Below, one piece after another: positions 1-6,089 of a DNA stretch of 21,329 nt (position 1 is its first letter; each line of letters begins with the position of its first letter). The translations under genes were made by a program, and so were the position numbers. Source of the stretch: GCA-2746795 sp964643965 (GTDB lineage Bacteria > Chloroflexota > Anaerolineae > Promineifilales > Promineifilaceae); contig CAZXVH010000094.1 of assembly GCA_964643965.1 (NCBI GenBank), positions 1 through 21,329 on the forward strand. Reading direction: 5' to 3'. Below the pieces are notes generated by a model. It was not told the origin of the DNA. It was given only the letters and a program-made list of their open reading frames with translations, and made no database searches.

Positions 1-1
1 A

Positions 2-517
2 TTACAGGATCGTTTTGAGAAAAACATAAACCGCCACAAAGGTCTTGAATGGTCCAAAATACAAGCGAAACTGGAAGCTCATCCTGAAAAACTGTTCTCC
101 CTTAATGCCATGGAAAGCAGTGGCGGTGAGCCGGATGTGGTGGGGTATGATAAAAAGACGGGCGAGACCATTTTTTATGATTGTTCAGCGGAAAGCCCCA
201 CAGGCCGCAGAAGTATCTGTTACGATGGGGAAGCGCAGGCAGAAAGAGAAAAGAAAGGGGTTCACCCAGCGGGTAATGCGCTGGATATCGCTGCCGCCAT
301 GGGTATCACGCTTTTGAATGAAGAGCAGTACCGAGAATTGCAGAAACTGGGCGAATTTGATACCAAATCCTCGAGTTGGATACAAACACCTGTGGCTATT
401 AGAAAACTCGGTGGCGCCCTTTTTGCGGATCGTCGCTACGACCATATCTTCGTATACCACAATGGGGCGCCCTCTTTCTATGCCGCCAGGGGATTCCGTG
501 GCTCGTTAAGGGTTTGA
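2..517 (+). CDS. DUF4256 family protein, 5' end outside the window
   Basis: The frame is open from base 2 (LQDRFEKNINRHKGLEW...) to a TAA-type stop at the end of ...FRGSLRV, giving 171 visible residues. The first in-frame ATG, at 110, falls in the middle of the conserved region, so it is not the real start. The motifs GGEPDVVGYDKKTGE, FYDCSAESP.GRRS, NALDIAAAMGI, LTEEQYRELQ-like and RYDHIFVYHNGA.S.YAARGFRGSLRV are those I recognise for DUF4256 (Pfam PF14066), whose members are usually about 185-190 residues. Roughly 15 N-terminal residues are therefore missing. No function is established for the family, and the protein looks soluble with no signal peptide. It heads a run of small same-strand genes. 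Family call is confident; function is unknown. Confidence 0.9.
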   Translation, partial: LQDRFEKNINRHKGLEWSKIQAKLEAHPEKLFSLNAMESSGGEPDVVGYDKKTGETIFYDCSAESPTGRRSICYDGEAQAEREKKGVHPAGNALDIAAAMGITLLNEEQYRELQKLGEFDTKSSSWIQTPVAIRKLGGALFADRRYDHIFVYHNGAPSFYAARGFRGSLRV

Positions 518-539
518 AATTCACTGACACAGAAAGAAA

Positions 540-565
540 GGAGTTCCCAATGAGCGGGGCGCACC
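540..565 (+). repeat. 26-bp gene-start-like repeat, copy 1 (second copy at 21304-21329)
   Basis: This stretch matches the last 26 bases of the window at 24 of 26 positions. Both copies carry a Shine-Dalgarno-like GGAG, then TTCCC, then ATGAGCGGGGCGC. Here the ATG at 550 opens only a 9-codon frame (MSGAHHDE, stop at 574-576), and a hairpin repeat starts 6 bases later. It may be the decayed 5' end of a gene whose intact relative starts at 21314, or part of a dispersed repeat. I cannot decide between these from one window. Confidence 0.45.
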
Positions 566-581
566 ACGATGAATGAAAACC

Positions 582-634
582 TGGGAGCGCGGACAGCTTG
601 TCCGCCCGTTGTGGTCTGGCAGACCGCGCTCCCA
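582..634. repeat. Family A clover-leaf hairpin repeat, copy 1
   Basis: Outer arms TGGGAGCGC (582-590) and GCGCTCCCA (626-634) are perfectly complementary. Inside them are two smaller hairpins: GCGGACA / TGTCCGC with a 3-nt loop (589-605), and GGTCT / AGACC with a 3-nt loop (613-625). The result would be a three-way junction in single-stranded DNA or RNA. Further copies are at 1944-1996 and 4441-4491. There is no T-run after it, so it is not a standard terminator. It lies between the DUF4256 gene and the reductase gene. Confidence 0.8.
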
Positions 635-744
635 TTTGTGAAGGAGGGGTCAGCTTAAACTACTGTTAAGCGGCGCCCCGTTTGTGTTTGTGAAAGAGCG
701 TCTCCGCGATTTTTTTCGTAGGCTTCAATCAATTTGGAGGTTTT

Positions 745-1290
745 ATGCGTAGAATTCGATACCAGGTCGCGTGCAGTTTGGATGGTTATATTGCCGACAT
801 GGCTGGCAAAACGGGTTGGATTGTCGACGAACCCACTATAGACTTCGGCGCGTTGTTTGAGCAGTTCGACACACTTCTCATGGGTCGCCTTACCTATGAA
901 GGGTTGGTGAAAGACGCCGACGGATTCTGGGGAAAGACCGTTCTGGTCTTCTCTCATACGCTTCGGCAGGAAGATCATCCCCAAGTTACTGTTGTTTCCA
1001 ACGATGCCCAGTCCATTCTCAAACAGATGCGCTCGCTTCCTGGAAAGGACATCTGGTTATTCGGAGGCGGCAAACTCTTTCAAAGCTTGCTTGCTTTGGG
1101 TTGTGTCGACACCGTGGAGCCAGCAATCATTCCTGTACTCTTGGGCGGAGGGCGTCCTCTGCTCCCAACGCCATCAATGAAACACATGCTTACCTTGACT
1201 TCTCAACAGGTGTATCCCAGCGGCATTGTATGGCTTGAGTACACAATTCATCCACCCGAAGAATCAAGCGCCTCACGCCACGCAGCCTGA
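745..1290 (+). CDS. RibD C-terminal / dihydrofolate reductase-like protein
   Basis: The 181-residue protein starts RRIRYQVACSLDGYIAD, followed by DTLLMGRLTYEG, KTVLVFSHTL, DIWLFGGGKLFQSLL and a terminal IIPVLLGGGRPLLP. These are the hallmarks of the RibD_C/DHFR-like fold (PF01872), which binds NADPH through the GGG segment. The ATG at 745 is supported by GGAGG at 736-740. Stand-alone members of this length are common and their substrate is usually unknown; they should not be equated with the folate enzyme or with riboflavin RibD. The C-terminal tail (HPPEESSASRHAA) is unlike the family and is probably disordered. It is cytosolic. Family A repeat copy 1 lies about 110 bases upstream. Confidence 0.88.
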   Translation: MRRIRYQVACSLDGYIADMAGKTGWIVDEPTIDFGALFEQFDTLLMGRLTYEGLVKDADGFWGKTVLVFSHTLRQEDHPQVTVVSNDAQSILKQMRSLPGKDIWLFGGGKLFQSLLALGCVDTVEPAIIPVLLGGGRPLLPTPSMKHMLTLTSQQVYPSGIVWLEYTIHPPEESSASRHAA

Positions 1291-1428
1291 CCTGACCCAA
1301 CCCAGAGCAATCGCCAAGGAGCATGGGAAAATCAGGAAACGAATTAAGGCTGCACCACTCCCGATCTGGATAGAGAGTGTCGTTTCTAAAAAATAGAAGT
1401 GTGGATATTGATTCACAAGGAGGATCAA

Positions 1429-1920
1429 ATGCAACCAAAAACCTTATCAACCTTGGATGTGATTTATGAAAATTGGTGCGGCTATCAGGCGAAGCTGCGC
1501 GACTGCATCGCCCCGCTAACGAATGAGCAATTGCTGCTGCAACCGGCCGCTCATATGTGGCCGTTAGGGCAGATTGTGCAGCACATCATTTCTGTCAGGG
1601 CGGGCTGGTTCAGCGGCACGCTACAAGATGACGACGAAGCGATGAATGCCTATATGGAATGGGGCCAACGGGAGTCACCAGAGCGCAGCGGGGCAGAATT
1701 GGCGCACGGCCTGGATGAGACATGGGCCTTCATCGAAGCCCGTTTGCAGCGCTGGACGGCCGACGACCGCGCCCAGACCTTCCCGGATGAATGGGACGGC
1801 CAGGTATGGCAGGTATCGCGCAGTTGGGTGATTTACCATGTGCTGGAACATGATCTGCATCACGGTGGTGAAGTCTCGTTGATCCTGGGCATGAACGGCT
1901 TGCCCACTCCCGACCTTTAA
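1429..1920 (+). CDS. DinB-fold (DinB_2) protein
   Basis: The 163-residue protein fits the DinB/YfiT-like four-helix metal-binding family. It contains LTNEQLLLQPAAHMWPLGQIVQHIISVRAGWF near residues 30-60 and a C-terminal SWVIYHVLEHDLHHGGEVSLILGMNGL. The His in QIVQHI and the two in EHDLHH are in the places of the usual metal triad. I chose the ATG at 1429 because AAGGAGG sits at 1417-1423, five bases before it. An in-frame GTG at 1399 would add ten residues overlapping that ribosome binding site. Known relatives include bacillithiol transferases and damage-induced proteins, but the thiol or substrate here cannot be deduced. It stands alone, with family A copy 2 just after it. Confidence 0.85.
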   Translation: MQPKTLSTLDVIYENWCGYQAKLRDCIAPLTNEQLLLQPAAHMWPLGQIVQHIISVRAGWFSGTLQDDDEAMNAYMEWGQRESPERSGAELAHGLDETWAFIEARLQRWTADDRAQTFPDEWDGQVWQVSRSWVIYHVLEHDLHHGGEVSLILGMNGLPTPDL

Positions 1921-1943
1921 TCGAATGAAACACACCTTTTAAA

Positions 1944-1996
1944 TGGGAGCGCAGACAGCTTCTCCACCTGTTACGGCCTGGCAGACCGCGCTCCTA
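1944..1996. repeat. Family A clover-leaf hairpin repeat, copy 2 (degenerate)
   Basis: The sequence runs from TGGGAGCGC to GCGCTCCTA with the same internal order as copy 1 (GACAGCTT, then CTGGCAGACCGCGCTCC). Several substitutions weaken both inner hairpins. It ends 25 bases before the preferred ATG of the DUF2200 gene, so it would be in that gene's leader if transcription starts upstream of it. Confidence 0.75.
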
Positions 1997-2021
1997 TTTT
2001 CAGAACAGAACAGGAATGACA

Positions 2022-2372
2022 ATGCCTAAACATCGCATTTTTACGACAACATTTGCCAGCGTTTATCCGCTGTATATTCAAAAAGCGGAACGCAAAAATC
2101 GCACAAAAGAAGAAGTGGATCAAATCATTTGCTGGTTAACGGGCTATGACCCAGCGGGATTACAGCAGCAAATCGAACTGGAAAACGATTTTGAAACCTT
2201 TTTTGATGAAGCTCCAGCTATGCATCCCAATTGTTCGCTTATCAAGGGCGTCGTGTGCGGTGTGCGCGTAGAAGAAATAGAAGAGCCGCTCATGCAAAAA
2301 ATACGCTATTTAGACAAGCTGATCGACGAACTCGCCAAAGGAAAGGCGATGGAAAAGATTCTGCGGCAATAG
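2022..2372 (+). CDS. DUF2200 family protein
   Basis: From the ATG at 2022 the protein has 116 residues and begins MPKHRIFTTTFASVYPLY. It carries the family-typical strings KAERKNRTKEEVDQII, WLTGY, DFETFFDEAP, SLIKGVVCGVRVEEIE and IRYLDKLIDELAKGKAMEKIL. I recognise this as DUF2200 (PF09966), a small soluble family of unknown function and normally this length, so the gene looks intact. AGGA at 2012-2015 is well placed for 2022 and too close for the other in-frame ATG at 2016. It sits in the run of small accessory genes, between a family A repeat and a family B hairpin pair. Confidence 0.9.
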   Translation: MPKHRIFTTTFASVYPLYIQKAERKNRTKEEVDQIICWLTGYDPAGLQQQIELENDFETFFDEAPAMHPNCSLIKGVVCGVRVEEIEEPLMQKIRYLDKLIDELAKGKAMEKILRQ

Positions 2373-2440
2373 GTCGTCGCGCCATCAAGAACGACACCGC
2401 TAAAGGAGACGCCACGCGCTGCGGCGCACCGTTCGACTGC

Positions 2441-2459
2441 CTCTCGACAGGCTCGAGAG
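2441..2459. repeat. Short hairpin in the DUF2200 downstream spacer
   Basis: CTCTCGA (2441-2447) and TCGAGAG (2453-2459) form a 7-bp stem around a 5-nt loop, about 70 bases after the DUF2200 stop. No T-run follows. The core TCGACAGGCTC resembles TCGATAAGCTC at 5358-5368, so both may be remnants of one dispersed intergenic element. It could mark the 3' end of the DUF2200 transcript. Confidence 0.4.
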
Positions 2460-2487
2460 CCGCTCACGCCGAAGCCACAAATGAGTG

Positions 2488-2538
2488 AAAACCGTAGCGC
2501 GATTTGCCAAATCGCGCACCGATTTACCAAATCGGTTT
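2488..2538. repeat. Family B twin hairpin upstream of the hydrolase gene
   Basis: Two adjacent perfect hairpins: GCGCGATTT / AAATCGCGC (2497-2517, loop GCC) and ACCGATTT / AAATCGGT (2518-2536, loop ACC). They share the core CGATTTRCCAAATCG and sit back to back. Flanking AAACC (2489-2493) and GGTTT (2534-2538) could form an outer stem competing with the second hairpin. The design, two 3-nt-loop hairpins within an outer stem, is the same as in family A although the sequence is unrelated. It ends 10 bases before the hydrolase start. Confidence 0.75.
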
Positions 2539-2548
2539 ACAGAGAGAT

Positions 2549-3064
2549 ATGAAAATGACAGAAATTGTATTGTTCCATCACGCACAAGGGCTAACCTCGG
2601 GTATTGCCGCGTTTGCCGATGAACTGCGCCACGCGGGGCATACCGTGTACACATCTGACCTGTTCGACGGCCGTTCCTTCGACAGCATCGACGCGGGCAT
2701 GAGTTTTATCAAAGAACTTGGGTTTGGCGAGGTGATGGCACGCGGAGAGCGGGCAGTGGCAGCGCTACCAACCGAGTTGATCTATGCTGGATTCTCTTTA
2801 GGCGTGGTTCCGGCTCAGATGCTCGCCCAAACCCGACCCGGCGCACACGGCGCGCTTCTCTTTTATGCCTGTGTGCCGGTTTCAGAGTTTGGGCAAACCT
2901 GGCCGAAGGGCGTGCCGGTTCAGGTGCATGGCATGGATGCCGACCCGTACTTCATTGATGACGGCGACGTTGACGCTGCGCGGGCACTGATCGCAGAAGC
3001 CGGAGACGGGGAACTTTTTCTCTATCCCGGTGACCAACATGACTTTTTTGTCACTGTGGATTGA
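2549..3064 (+). CDS. Dienelactone hydrolase family protein, short C-terminus
   Basis: The 171-residue alpha/beta hydrolase has IVLFHHAQGLTSGI at the N-terminus, a nucleophile elbow GFSLG (Ser83, where classical dienelactone hydrolase has Cys), an acidic segment HGMDADPYF (Asp130 or Asp132) and catalytic His164 in YPGDQH. The usual fold elements are present through the His strand, but the protein stops seven residues later. Relatives normally continue about 20 residues with a final helix. The ATG at 2549 is weakly supported; 2555 (MTEIVLFHH) is equally good and matches relatives, while an upstream frame to 2504 runs through the family B hairpins. Activity is uncertain because of the missing tail. 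The substrate is unknown. Confidence 0.8.
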   Translation: MKMTEIVLFHHAQGLTSGIAAFADELRHAGHTVYTSDLFDGRSFDSIDAGMSFIKELGFGEVMARGERAVAALPTELIYAGFSLGVVPAQMLAQTRPGAHGALLFYACVPVSEFGQTWPKGVPVQVHGMDADPYFIDDGDVDAARALIAEAGDGELFLYPGDQHDFFVTVD

Positions 3065-3189
3065 TGACAAAGATCACTGCCAAACTTGGTGAACCTCAGG
3101 TAAACTAGGGGGCGTTGTCAGAAAAAGGCAATCATGAAATGGCTGTTCTTCTCAAAATGATCATTCTATTTTAACCTTGGAGGTTTGAA

Positions 3190-4263
3190 ATGTCTTTGAA
3201 AAATGAAATAGCTGCCGGCGTCATCACCGGCAGCGATGTCGATAAAATTTTTGCTGACGCGAAAGCGAATCAATATGCGCTGCCGGCCGCCAACTGTATT
3301 GGCACGGAAAGCGTTAATGGCGTCATGGAAACGGCCGTTGCCATGAATGCGCCTGTGGTCTTACAGTTCTCCTCAGGCGGCGGCTCCTTCTTTGCCGGAC
3401 AAGGTTTGAGCAATGACAATCAACAATCGGCCATCGCCGGTTGCATCTCTGCCGCCCATCACGTTCACCAACTGGCCGGCCTGTATGGCGCTTACGTCAT
3501 TCTCCACACCGACCACTGCCCGCGCAGCCGCCTGGCCTGGGTCGATGGGCTGCTGGCTGCCGGTGAAACGTTCTACAAAGCGCATGGCATCCCCTTATAC
3601 AGCTCCCACATGCTGGACCTCTCCACCGAACCGATTGAGCAAAATGTGGAAACCTGCAAGCGATACCTGGAACGCATGAGCAAAATTGGCATGACCCTGG
3701 AGATCGAACTGGGCATCACCGGCGGCGAAGAAGACGGCATCGACCACTCCGATGTGGACAGCGCCCGCCTTTATACCCAGCCGGAAGATGTGGCCTATGC
3801 TTATGAGGAATTGAAGAAAGTCAGCGACAGCTTCACTATCGCCGCTTCTTTTGGCAATGTTCACGGCGTTTACAAACCGGGCAATGTTAAATTGCAGCCC
3901 AAAATCTTGCGTGATTCCCAACTGTATGTGCAAGAAAAATTTGGCACGGCCGATAAACCGGTAAATTTCGTCTTCCACGGCGGCTCCGGCTCCCATCCGG
4001 AGGAAATCACCGAAGCCATTTCTTACGGCGCGGTTAAGTTTAACATTGACACCGACCTGCAATGGGCTTTCTGGGATGGCGTCCGCGCTTACTACATGGA
4101 CAAAGAAGGGTATTTGCAAGCCCAGATCGGCAATCCTGAAGGGGATGACAAGCCGAACAAGAAGTTCTATGATCCGCGAGTCTGGCTGCGTAAGGGACAA
4201 CAATCCTTCATCGCCCGCCTGGAGCGGGGTTTCAAAGAATTGAACAATATCGACACGCTGTAA
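3190..4263 (+). CDS. fbaA: Class II fructose-bisphosphate aldolase
   Basis: The 357-residue protein is close to the E. coli-type (class IIA) enzyme over its whole length, ending ARLERGFKELNNIDTL. It catalyses reversible cleavage of fructose 1,6-bisphosphate to dihydroxyacetone phosphate and glyceraldehyde 3-phosphate in glycolysis and gluconeogenesis. Visible elements are HTDHC (His106, catalytic Asp108, zinc His109), YLERMSKIGMTLEIELG, GGEEDG, zinc His225 in NVHGVYKPG, zinc His263 with phosphate-binding GGSGS (264-268), and NIDTD. The start follows GGAGG (3179-3183) by six bases. It appears monocistronic, with its own terminator. The codon for Thr50-region T-A-V contains the first AACGGCCGTT copy of the window (3330-3339). 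Confidence 0.97.
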   Translation: MSLKNEIAAGVITGSDVDKIFADAKANQYALPAANCIGTESVNGVMETAVAMNAPVVLQFSSGGGSFFAGQGLSNDNQQSAIAGCISAAHHVHQLAGLYGAYVILHTDHCPRSRLAWVDGLLAAGETFYKAHGIPLYSSHMLDLSTEPIEQNVETCKRYLERMSKIGMTLEIELGITGGEEDGIDHSDVDSARLYTQPEDVAYAYEELKKVSDSFTIAASFGNVHGVYKPGNVKLQPKILRDSQLYVQEKFGTADKPVNFVFHGGSGSHPEEITEAISYGAVKFNIDTDLQWAFWDGVRAYYMDKEGYLQAQIGNPEGDDKPNKKFYDPRVWLRKGQQSFIARLERGFKELNNIDTL

Positions 4264-4315
4264 GGCGTTTAGAAGTTCAACTGCTTTAAGAGGTTGACCT
4301 TCTGGACTGGCAAGG

Positions 4316-4347
4316 GGCTTCTGAACGTTTGTTTCAGAAGCCTTTTT
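4316..4347 (+). terminator. Rho-independent terminator of the aldolase gene
   Basis: GGCTTCTGAA (4316-4325) pairs perfectly with TTCAGAAGCC (4333-4342) around a 7-nt loop. TTTTT (4343-4347) follows immediately. It lies 52 bases after the aldolase stop. Confidence 0.92.
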
Positions 4348-4440
4348 AGTTTCTCACTGGTGCATGTAAGGGTTGTGTAAAGAAACGGCCGTTCCTAATG
4401 CCATTCTAACGTTCTTTGTCTACATTCTGGGGGAATAAAG

Positions 4441-4491
4441 TGGGAGCGCGGACAGCTTGTCCGCGTTTTGCGGTCTGGCAGACTGCGCTCC
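4441..4491. repeat. Family A clover-leaf hairpin repeat, copy 3
   Basis: TGGGAGCGC...GCGCTCC with inner hairpins GCGGACA / TGTCCGC (4448-4464) and GGTCT / AGACT-type (4472-4484). It is nearly identical to copy 1 across both arms, with a slightly different spacer between the inner hairpins. It ends 25 bases before the thioredoxin-TPR start, nearly the same distance as copy 2 from the DUF2200 start. Confidence 0.8.
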
Positions 4492-4516
4492 GATTTACGA
4501 AAAAGCGAGGAATGAC

Positions 4517-5281
4517 ATGAGCAATGTTTTTGACAGCAATCAAGCGACATTTCCACAAGATGTGATCCAGCGTTCGTACCAGACGCCAGTGTTGGTCGAC
4601 TTTTGGGCGCCCTGGTGTGGCCCCTGCCGTATGCTCGGGCCGGTGTTAGAGCGGCTGGCAAACGAGCCAAACAGCGGCTTCGTCCTGGCGAAAGTCAATT
4701 CAGACCACAACCAGCAGTTGTCGATGCAGTATGGCGTGCGCGGTATCCCCAATGTGAAGGCGTTTGTAAACGGCCGTTTAGTGGATGAATTTGTGGGCGC
4801 TCAGCCAGAACCGATGGTGCGCCAGTTTATCCAACGTCTGCCTAAAGCCAACGGCAGCGCCTCCCCGGCCGCCAGCCCGTCACCTGCACCCGCCGCTGAT
4901 CCAGCAGCGCGTTTGCAGCAGGCGCGTGATCTGCTTAAACAAGGCAAAGGGTGTGAAGCACAGGCCATCTTGAACAGTTTCCCCGCCTCCCCACAGATGG
5001 AAACGGCGCAAACATTACGGCCGTTGGCCGCTTTCCTGTGCGATGCCAGCCAGGGTAAGCTGCACGGGGCCAGCGATCAGGACAATACCTACCGCCAGGC
5101 CGCCGACGCCATTCGTCGCCGGGATTACGCCGCCGGCTTGTATCAACTACTGACCGTGATTAACCAGGATAAACCGTATCGCGGCGGCGAGGCCAGGCAA
5201 GTGATGTTCGGATTGTTTGCCCTATTGGGAGAGGCGGATCCCCTGACAAAGGCGTACCGGCAGTCGTTGGCTGCTGCCTGA
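4517..5281 (+). CDS. Thioredoxin-TPR protein, YbbN/CnoX-like
   Basis: The 254-residue protein has an N-terminal thioredoxin domain (about 1-110) with LVDFWAPWCGPC (active site 33-37) and the cis-proline in RGIPNV (Pro78). An Ala/Pro/Ser-rich linker (113-130) leads to a C-terminal helical TPR-like region (RLQQARDLLKQGKGCEAQAIL, later RRRDYAAGLYQLLTVI). This matches YbbN/CnoX, a thioredoxin-fold holdase co-chaperone. Unlike E. coli CnoX the canonical WCGPC is intact, so thiol-disulfide exchange is plausible. No signal peptide is visible, so it is cytosolic. ATG 4517 follows GAGGA (4507-4511); an upstream frame to 4457 would run through the family A repeat. An AACGGCCGTT copy encodes N-G-R at 85-87. 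Confidence 0.88.
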   Translation: MSNVFDSNQATFPQDVIQRSYQTPVLVDFWAPWCGPCRMLGPVLERLANEPNSGFVLAKVNSDHNQQLSMQYGVRGIPNVKAFVNGRLVDEFVGAQPEPMVRQFIQRLPKANGSASPAASPSPAPAADPAARLQQARDLLKQGKGCEAQAILNSFPASPQMETAQTLRPLAAFLCDASQGKLHGASDQDNTYRQAADAIRRRDYAAGLYQLLTVINQDKPYRGGEARQVMFGLFALLGEADPLTKAYRQSLAAA

Positions 5282-5285
5282 TAAC

Positions 5286-5311
5286 GTGGGTCCATCTTTA
5301 GAGATTGAACC
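5286..5311. repeat. Family C hairpin, degenerate copy
   Basis: The right arm AGATTGAACC (5302-5311) is identical to family C copies at 17440 and 17935. The left arm (ACGTGGGTCCATCT) is a diverged form of GCGTGGTTCAATCT. It sits directly after the thioredoxin-TPR stop, between two convergent genes. Confidence 0.5.
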
Positions 5312-5343
5312 AGTTTTGAAAGACGGTGGCTGAGCCGGTTGAG

Positions 5344-5378
5344 GTCTATGTTGCCTTCGATAAGCTCAGGCGACAGAC
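5344..5378 (-). terminator. Imperfect inverted repeat at the 3' end of the SRAP gene
   Basis: GTCTATGTTGCC (5344-5355) is imperfectly complementary to GGCGACAGAC (5369-5378), with one bulged and one mismatched position. It abuts the stop of the minus-strand SRAP gene. No clear T-run follows on either strand, so termination is only a guess. The intervening TTCGATAAGCTCA resembles a common dispersed intergenic sequence. Confidence 0.3.
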
Positions 5379-6080
5379 TTACAATTCAAGTGGGGCAATA
5401 CAGCGGGCGTCGTCGTTCGCCGGATTGTTAACCCAGGTGTTGACGGGGTAGGCGGCCATTTTTTCGTCGGCAAAGGGACGCAGCAAATGTTGGGCTAAAT
5501 CAGGTTGGTCTCCCGGAAAGAGCCAGGTATTGTAATCTTCTGGCTCCAGGATGACTGGCATCCGGTTGTGGATGGGCGCCATGAACTCGTTGGCGCTGGT
5601 GGTGAGGATGGTGCAGGTATCCAGGACGCCGCCATCTGGACTGTGCCAGGATTCCCACAGACCGGCCAGGGCGAACGGTTTGCGCTCCGTCAGGTGGATG
5701 AAAAGGGGCTGTTTTTTGCCGTTTAGCTTTTGCCATTCATAAAAGCCATCTGCCAAAACCAGGCAGCGCCGTCGTTTGAAGGCGGCGCGAAAGGAGGGTT
5801 TTTCGGCGGCCGTTTCGGCGCGAGCGTTGATGAGGCGAGAGCCGATTTTAGGCTCTTTGGCCCAGGAGGGGATGAGTCCCCACAGCAGAAAGGTGAGTTC
5901 TCGTTGATTAGAAATGGCTGGCGTTGAGCCTGCCGAAACCGCCCGCACCACGACTACTGGCTGAGTGGGGGCAATATTATAACGGGGCGCAATCATGGAA
6001 ACGTCTACCGGCGTTCGGTCGACGCCGAACTGGATTAGTAACTGTTCGCCAGGGGTGAGTAAGGCAAATCGTCCACACAT
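5379..6080 (-). CDS. yedK: SRAP-domain abasic-site crosslinking protein (YedK/HMCES)
   Basis: The 233-residue protein begins MCGRFALLTP. After removal of Met1, Cys2 forms a covalent link with abasic sites in single-stranded DNA, shielding them at replication forks. The other active-site positions are visible: Asn35 in RYNIAPTQ, Glu115 in DGFYEW and His171 in APIHNRMP. LLWGLIPSWA, LINARAET, RRCLVLADGFYEW and the terminal VNTWVNNPANDDARC complete the SRAP family (PF02586). Length is typical. It starts nine bases after the alpha/beta hydrolase stop on the same strand, so the two are probably cotranscribed, with this gene second. Confident in family and activity class. Confidence 0.95.
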   Translation of the reverse strand: MCGRFALLTPGEQLLIQFGVDRTPVDVSMIAPRYNIAPTQPVVVVRAVSAGSTPAISNQRELTFLLWGLIPSWAKEPKIGSRLINARAETAAEKPSFRAAFKRRRCLVLADGFYEWQKLNGKKQPLFIHLTERKPFALAGLWESWHSPDGGVLDTCTILTTSANEFMAPIHNRMPVILEPEDYNTWLFPGDQPDLAQHLLRPFADEKMAAYPVNTWVNNPANDDARCIAPLEL

Positions 6081-6089
6081 ACGAATAAT

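Noticed and set aside
582..2538. Hairpin elements between small genes as integron attC sites
   Set aside because: The spacing and small genes invite the idea, but I do not find the GTTRRRY/RYYYAAC core sites at the ends of the elements, no integrase is visible, and a copy of family A also follows the aldolase gene.
3041..3112. Frameshift in the T6 run as the cause of the short hydrolase C-terminus
   Set aside because: Reading on in the alternative frame gives ...SLWIDDKDHCQTW then a stop, which does not resemble the expected C-terminal helix.
3595..4203. Minus-strand open frame of 202 codons inside the aldolase gene
   Set aside because: It lies wholly within a well-conserved aldolase on the other strand; composition-driven shadow.
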